A stretch of 64,000 nt of DNA from Salinarimonas sp. (GTDB lineage: Bacteria; Pseudomonadota; Alphaproteobacteria; Rhizobiales; Beijerinckiaceae): positions 5,247,501 through 5,311,500 of the forward strand of contig NZ_CP157794.1 of assembly GCF_040111675.1 (NCBI RefSeq), in the 5' to 3' direction. The position numbers were made by a program, and so were the translations under genes. Below, one piece after another: positions 59,924-64,000 of this stretch (within the stretch, counting starts at the first letter, position 1; each line of letters opens with the position of its first letter). The notes beneath the pieces are model-generated. The model did no database searches. It had not been told where the DNA came from and was given only the letters and a program-made list of their open reading frames with translations.

Positions 59924-60100
59924 GTCATCCCGGGCGCCGAACGGCGACCCGGGACCTAGACGCGCCGACGCCTGTTTCGCGGCCCTCGGGCCGCGTCGCG
60001 CGACACGATAGCATCGAACGTGGCGCGACGAGCGCGGCAAGCGCGCTCGAGCAACGGTCGAGGTGATGGGTCCCGGGTCCGCTTCGCGGCCCGGGATGAC
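59924..60100. repeat. palindromic intergenic repeat element (GTCATCCC-bounded), copy 2
   Basis: A 177-base element between the IS and the TPP enzyme gene, with outer ends GTCATCCCGGGC and GCCCGGGATGAC in inverted orientation. Just inside, GACCCGGGACC and GGTCCCGGGTCC form a second inverted pair. The middle is different from copy 1 at 11801-11989 (for example it holds the hairpin-forming CGCGGCCCTCGGGCCGCG at about 59979). The shared ends suggest a family of dispersed non-coding repeats. Confidence 0.7.
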
Positions 60101-60134
60101 GGTTCCTCGCGTGGCGAGAGCATCGCACGACCTC

Positions 60135-61814
60135 TCAGCTCCCCTTCTGCAGCGCGGCCTCGCGCAGGCCCGCGAGCGTCGCCGTCGGCGTGATCGTCTC
60201 GGGGTCGATCAGCAGGTGCAGGATCGCCGGCTTGCCCGAGGCGACGGCCCGCTCGAAGGCGGGCGCGAACTCTTCCGTGCGCGTCACCATCTCGCCGTGG
60301 CCGCCGAAGGCGCGGGCATAGGCGGCGAAATCCGGGTTCTTCAGCGCGGTGGCGGTGACGCGGCCGGGATATTCGCGCTCCTGATGCATGCGGATCGTGC
60401 CGTACATGCGGTTGTCGACCACGATGACGACGATGGGCAGATCGTACTGCACCGCGGTGGCGAATTCCTGCCCGTTCATCAGGAAGCAGCCGTCCCCGGC
60501 GAAGGCGACGACGGTGCGCTCCGGATGGAGGCGCTTGGCGCCGACGGCCGCGGGCGTGCCGTAGCCCATCGAGCCGGAGGTCGGCGCGAGCTGCGTGCCG
60601 TAGCGGGTGAACCTGTGGAAGCGGTGGATCCAGGTGGCGTAGTTGCCCGCGCCGTTGCAGAGGATCGCGTCCTCCGGCAGGACCTCGGCGAGGTGGGCCA
60701 TGACCGCGCCCATCTGCAGGTCGCCCGGATGCGTGATCGTCCGCGGGTCGGACCACGCGAGATAGGCCGCGTGGGCCTCCTCCGCCGCGCCGGCCCAGGG
60801 GATCGTGGCGGGCGGCTGGACGCCTTCGAGCGCCGCGGTGAAGGCGGTCGGCGCGGCGTTGATCGCCAGACGCGGCCGGTAGACGCGGCCGAGCTCCTCC
60901 GCGTCCGGATGGACGTGGACGAGCTCGACGCCCGGGTCGGGAATGCCGAAGAGCGCGTAGGATTGGCTCGCGATCTCCGAGAGTCGCCCGCCGACGGCCA
61001 GCACGAGATCGGCCTCGCGGATGCGGGCGAGAAGCTTCGGGTTGACGCCGAGCCCGAGATCGCCGGCGTAGCAGGAATGGTCGTGGGAAAACAGCATCTG
61101 CCGGCGGAAGGTGCAGGCGACCGGCAGGTCGAAGCGCTCGGCGAAGCGGGTGAAGCGCGCCACCGCCGCCTCGCTCCAGCGCGCGCCGCCCAGGAGCGCG
61201 ATCGGGCGCTTCGCCGCCCAGAGCAGCTTTTGCAGCTCCGCCATCTGCGCGAGGCCGGGATGCGTCTCGACGGGGGCGTAGGCCGGCGCGTCGGCGACGG
61301 CGGCCTCTTGTGTCAGCATGTCCTCGGGCAGCGCGATCACGACGGGGCCGGGGCGGCCGGACGTCGCGACGTGGAAGGCGCGCGAGACGATCTCCGGGAT
61401 GCGGGCGGGATCGTCGATCTCGGTCGCCCATTTGGCGATCGTGCCGAACACGGCGCGGTAGTCGAGCTCCTGGAAGGCCTCGCGCTCCTTCATGTCGCGG
61501 GCCACCTGGCCGACGAAGAGGATCATCGGCGTCGAATCCTGCCGCGCGATGTGGAGCCCCGGCGAGGCGTTGGTCGCGCCGGGCCCGCGGGTGACGAAGC
61601 AGATCCCCGGCCGGCCCGTGAGCTTGCCTTGCGCCTCCGCCGCCATGGCCGCCCCGCCCTCCTGGCGGCAGACGGTGATCGCGACCTGCGCATCGTGCAT
61701 CGCGTCGAGCGCGGCGAGGTAGCTCTCGCCGGGCACGCAGAACACGTGCCGGGCGCCGTGGACGAGAAGCTGGTCGACGAGGATCTGCCCGCCGGTGCGC
61801 GAAGGTGTGGTCAT
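60135..61814 (-). CDS. thiamine pyrophosphate enzyme, acetolactate synthase large subunit-like
   Basis: A 559-residue TPP-dependent enzyme with N-terminal pyrimidine-binding domain (catalytic E30 in FCVPGESYLAALDA), central domain and C-terminal pyrophosphate domain with the GDG motif (AFAGDGCFLMNGQE and the metal-ligand N before MYGTI). It resembles acetolactate synthase catalytic subunits and related 2-oxoacid decarboxylases, but no small regulatory subunit (ilvN) is near, so a catabolic or other carboligase role is likely. ATG 61814 is used because the upstream in-frame sequence has no family character. It lies 144 bases after truB, in the same direction. Confidence 0.88.
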   Translation of the reverse strand: MTTPSRTGGQILVDQLLVHGARHVFCVPGESYLAALDAMHDAQVAITVCRQEGGAAMAAEAQGKLTGRPGICFVTRGPGATNASPGLHIARQDSTPMILFVGQVARDMKEREAFQELDYRAVFGTIAKWATEIDDPARIPEIVSRAFHVATSGRPGPVVIALPEDMLTQEAAVADAPAYAPVETHPGLAQMAELQKLLWAAKRPIALLGGARWSEAAVARFTRFAERFDLPVACTFRRQMLFSHDHSCYAGDLGLGVNPKLLARIREADLVLAVGGRLSEIASQSYALFGIPDPGVELVHVHPDAEELGRVYRPRLAINAAPTAFTAALEGVQPPATIPWAGAAEEAHAAYLAWSDPRTITHPGDLQMGAVMAHLAEVLPEDAILCNGAGNYATWIHRFHRFTRYGTQLAPTSGSMGYGTPAAVGAKRLHPERTVVAFAGDGCFLMNGQEFATAVQYDLPIVVIVVDNRMYGTIRMHQEREYPGRVTATALKNPDFAAYARAFGGHGEMVTRTEEFAPAFERAVASGKPAILHLLIDPETITPTATLAGLREAALQKGS

Positions 61815-61958
61815 GGGACGGCTCCGAAGCTGCCCGCAGTATGGCGGGGCGGACCCGGGAGGGAAACAGGCGCGGTGCGGATCGGGCATGGGGCCCGGTG
61901 CTCCTGCGCGTGCGGCGACGCCGGCTTCTGCTTCGAACCCGCGCCTCGATTCCACGCG

Positions 61959-62978
61959 TCAGGAGCGCAGGTTGAACACCCGGTGCGGCACGAACTCGCC
62001 GCGCTCGATCGTGCCGGTGGAGACCAGCACGCCGCCGAAAGTGGCGTAGGCGGGACCTTCGACCGGCGCGTCGCGGCCGCGCAGGATCACCGACTGGCCG
62101 CGCATCAGCCGCGCCGCCGCGTCGCGGGAGACGGGGACCTGATCGAGCTCGCCCAGCGCCGTCTGCACGGGGAGGACGAGATCCTCGAGGGACGGCGCCT
62201 CGCCGGCCTCGGTGGCGGCGCGGAAGGCCTCGAGGTCCTCCGCCTCCACGGTGTCCTCCTCGGTGAAGGGCCCGACGCGGGTGCGGCGCAGGGAGGAGAC
62301 GTGGCCGAGGCAGCCGAGCCGCCGGCCGAAATCCCGGGCGAGCGCGCGGACATAGGTGCCGCGGCCGCATTCGGCCTCGAACACCGAGGTGTCGCCGGTA
62401 TGCGCCACGAGGGACAGGCGGTCGATCTCCACCGGGCGGGCCACGAGCTCCACCGCCTCGCCGTCGCGGGCGAGGTCGTAGGCGCGCTCGCCGGCGATCT
62501 TGATGGCCGAGAACTTGGGCGGGATCTGCATGATCTCGCCGATGAAGTCCGGCAGGATGGCCTCGATCTCCGCCGGGCTCGGGCGCGCGTCGGAGCGGCC
62601 GACGGCCTGGCCCTCGGCGTCGTCCGTGTCGGTCTCGACGCCCCAGGTGACGGTGAACAGGTAGGCCTTGCGACCGTCCATGACGAAGGGAACGGTCTTC
62701 GTCGCCTCGCCGAGCGCGATGGGCAGCAGGCCCGAGGCCAGCGGGTCGAGCGTGCCGGCATGGCCCGCCTTCTTGGCGTTGAGCGCACGCTTGACCATGG
62801 CGACCGCCTGGGTCGAGGTCGTGCCGACCGCCTTGTCGAGCACCACCCAGCCGTTGACGTCCCGGCGCTTGGGCCGGTCCGGGCGCGGGCCGCGCTTGCC
62901 GCGGGAGCCTCGCGTCGGCGCCTCGCCCGGGCGCGGGGCGTTCTCGCCGGCGGGGGCCGTGTTGGTCTCGTCGCTCAT
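61959..62978 (-). CDS. truB: tRNA pseudouridine synthase B
   Basis: Makes pseudouridine 55 in the T loop of tRNAs. The 339 residues include the catalytic D78 in GHAGTLDPLASGLL, with GWVVLDKAVGTTSTQAV before and RGTYVRALARDFG after. An N-terminal extension of about 40 residues, rich in arginine, proline and glycine, precedes the conserved start and is longer than in E. coli TruB. ATG 62978 is preferred over 62990. It follows rbfA by 41 bases in the translation-factor cluster. Confidence 0.95.
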   Translation of the reverse strand: MSDETNTAPAGENAPRPGEAPTRGSRGKRGPRPDRPKRRDVNGWVVLDKAVGTTSTQAVAMVKRALNAKKAGHAGTLDPLASGLLPIALGEATKTVPFVMDGRKAYLFTVTWGVETDTDDAEGQAVGRSDARPSPAEIEAILPDFIGEIMQIPPKFSAIKIAGERAYDLARDGEAVELVARPVEIDRLSLVAHTGDTSVFEAECGRGTYVRALARDFGRRLGCLGHVSSLRRTRVGPFTEEDTVEAEDLEAFRAATEAGEAPSLEDLVLPVQTALGELDQVPVSRDAAARLMRGQSVILRGRDAPVEGPAYATFGGVLVSTGTIERGEFVPHRVFNLRS

Positions 62979-63019
62979 CGTGGAACCCATCTCGTCCAAT
63001 CCGGAAAGCGCCTGACGCG

Positions 63020-63439
63020 TCAGGCGTCGTCTTCGTCGCCCGCCTCGGGCGCGGCCTCGACGTCGCGCCGCACCCGCTCGGAGCGCAGCAGCGCGTCGAT
63101 GCGGGCCGCCTCGTCGAAGCTCTCGTCGCGGCGGAAGCGCAGGTCCGGCGCGAATTTCAGGTTGACCCGCCGGGCGACCTCGCCGCGCAGGAGCTTCTTG
63201 GAGCGGTCCAGCGCGCCCAGCACCGCCGCCTCGTCCTGGCCGCCGAGCGGCATGACGTAGGCGGTGGCGAGCTTGAGGTCCGGCGACATGCGCACCTCCG
63301 GGATGGTGACGACGTGGCTCGTCAGCACCGGGTCGGGCAGGTCGCCGCGGGTGAGCACGTCCGACAGCGCGTGGCGGACGAGTTCCGCGACGCGCTGCTG
63401 ACGCTGTGTGGGGCCGGCGGATGCGAAACGCTTCGCCAT
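63020..63439 (-). CDS. rbfA: ribosome-binding factor A
   Basis: A 139-residue KH-type protein that assists maturation of the 16S rRNA 5' end and cold adaptation. Characteristic sequence includes QRQQRVAELVRHALSDVL at the N-terminus and the PDLKLATAYVMPLGG segment. The acidic C-terminal tail (EAGDEDDA) is typical of alphaproteobacteria. It lies between infB and truB in the conserved order. Confidence 0.95.
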   Translation of the reverse strand: MAKRFASAGPTQRQQRVAELVRHALSDVLTRGDLPDPVLTSHVVTIPEVRMSPDLKLATAYVMPLGGQDEAAVLGALDRSKKLLRGEVARRVNLKFAPDLRFRRDESFDEAARIDALLRSERVRRDVEAAPEAGDEDDA

Positions 63440-63606
63440 GGCGGGCGCCTCCTTCGCGGGCCCGCGCGGGCCCGCCGATACGACGCGTGCGCCGCGCCCG
63501 GCTCGGGGCGCGGCTCACGCGTGAGGGGATGAAACGGCCCGCGCGGCGCGGGGGTTCGGACGCCGCGCCGCGCGGGAAACGAGATGGCCCGGGTGGGCGC
63601 CGCGCG

Positions 63607-64000
63607 TCAGAGCGTGCGGCGCACCTCGTGGACGAGATAGCACTCGATCACGTCGCCCTTGCGCATGTCCTGGTAGTTCTCGAAGGCCATGCCGCATTCC
63701 TGGCCGGCCACCACCTCGCGCGCGTCGTCCTTGAAGCGCTTGAGCTGGGAGAGCTTGCCCTCGTGGATGACGACGTTGTCGCGGATCAGGCGGACATGCG
63801 CCCCGCGCTGCACGACGCCGTCCTGGACGCGGCAACCCGCGACCTTGCCGACCTTGGACACGTTGAAGACCTCGAGGATCTCCGCCTCGCCCAGCCGCTC
63901 CTCGCGCAGCTGCGGGGGAAGCATGCCCGACATGACGGCTTTGATGTCGTCCACCAGGTCGTAGATGATGTTGTAGTAGCGCACCTCGACGCCGACGCGC
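63607..64000 (-). CDS. infB: translation initiation factor IF-2, C-terminal end (runs off window)
   Basis: The final 130 residues or so of IF-2, including the C-terminal domains that bind fMet-tRNA: IIYDLVDDIKAVMSGML, EVFNVSKVGKVAGCRVQDG and ENYQDMRKGDVIECYLV. The start lies beyond the right end of the window. It is the first gene seen of the infB-rbfA-truB operon; 167 bases separate its stop from rbfA. Confidence 0.96.
   Translation of the reverse strand, partial: RVGVEVRYYNIIYDLVDDIKAVMSGMLPPQLREERLGEAEILEVFNVSKVGKVAGCRVQDGVVQRGAHVRLIRDNVVIHEGKLSQLKRFKDDAREVVAGQECGMAFENYQDMRKGDVIECYLVHEVRRTL

Noticed and set aside
1..64000. CRISPR array or phage module
   Set aside because: No regularly spaced direct repeats and no cas, capsid, terminase or integrase genes were found in either strand.

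Overview
The window is very GC-rich and densely coded, and its gene content points to an alphaproteobacterium of the Rhizobiales/Hyphomicrobiales. The pointers are an FtcR-type flagellar regulator, a complete Tad/Cpa pilus locus, an MutL with the endonuclease motif, UPF0262 and DUF1178 proteins, an NDUFA9-like protein, and rpsU starting at TTG. Genus is not resolved; a relative of Methylobacterium/Salinarimonas is a guess. Most of it is chromosomal housekeeping sequence with several accessory islands. No CRISPR array, prophage or rRNA was seen. One tRNA (Leu, CAG anticodon) and one intact insertion sequence are present.

Layout: 0-2.5 kb carries the N-terminal part of aspartokinase, galU and an Lrp/AsnC regulator. 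2.5-5.7 kb is a tightly packed catabolic operon (diaminopropionate ammonia-lyase-like enzyme, deformylase-like protein, RidA, M24 peptidase), probably controlled by the divergent Lrp gene. 5.8-8.9 kb has a lytic transglycosylase lipoprotein, an SGNH/DUF459 protein and a PilZ protein. 8.9-15.0 kb is a flagellar block: flhA, fliR, FliJ-like, rod-binding (FlgJ-N-like), FlgN-like and FliL-like proteins, and ftcR. 15.1-17.8 kb is an envelope-stress-like module (Spy/CpxP-like protein, response regulator, histidine kinase). 18-23.4 kb has mutL, a COG4315 secreted protein and a P2-type ATPase. 23.5-25.8 kb is an unusual fusion of a trypsin-like protease and an endonuclease I-type nuclease. 25.9-35.6 kb has UPF0262, an LMW phosphatase, a di-heme cytochrome, the tRNA, a membrane protein, the NDUFA9-like protein, aspartate aminotransferase, a second Lrp, a DUF6356 protein, an MscS channel and two small hypotheticals. 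35.8-41.3 kb is housekeeping (grxC, nitrilase, DUF1178, rpsU, ubiG, azlCD, hemW).

41.3-44.4 kb is a three-gene, overlapping type III polyketide synthase cassette (PKS, methyltransferase, FAD reductase). Its last gene runs antisense into the end of the Tad locus. 44.3-53.2 kb is the Tad pilus operon read on the minus strand: two Flp pilins, then cpaA, cpaB, cpaC, cpaD, cpaE, cpaF, tadB and tadC. Diverging from the pilins across an AT-richer control region are a pilus N-terminal-domain protein and two TadE-type pseudopilins (53.7-55.7 kb). 55.7-64 kb has upp, an SH3b-I78 fusion protein, an FAD amino-acid oxidase, an IS1182-family element, a TPP enzyme resembling acetolactate synthase, and truB, rbfA and the C-terminal end of infB.

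The most interesting items are the protease-nuclease fusion, the type III PKS cassette, the ammonia-lyase/RidA/deformylase-like/peptidase operon, repeated TTAACCAT motifs upstream of both Tad transcription starts, the SH3b-I78 fusion, and two related GTCATCCC-bounded palindromic intergenic elements. Functions are assigned from sequence motifs read by eye; no database search was possible.
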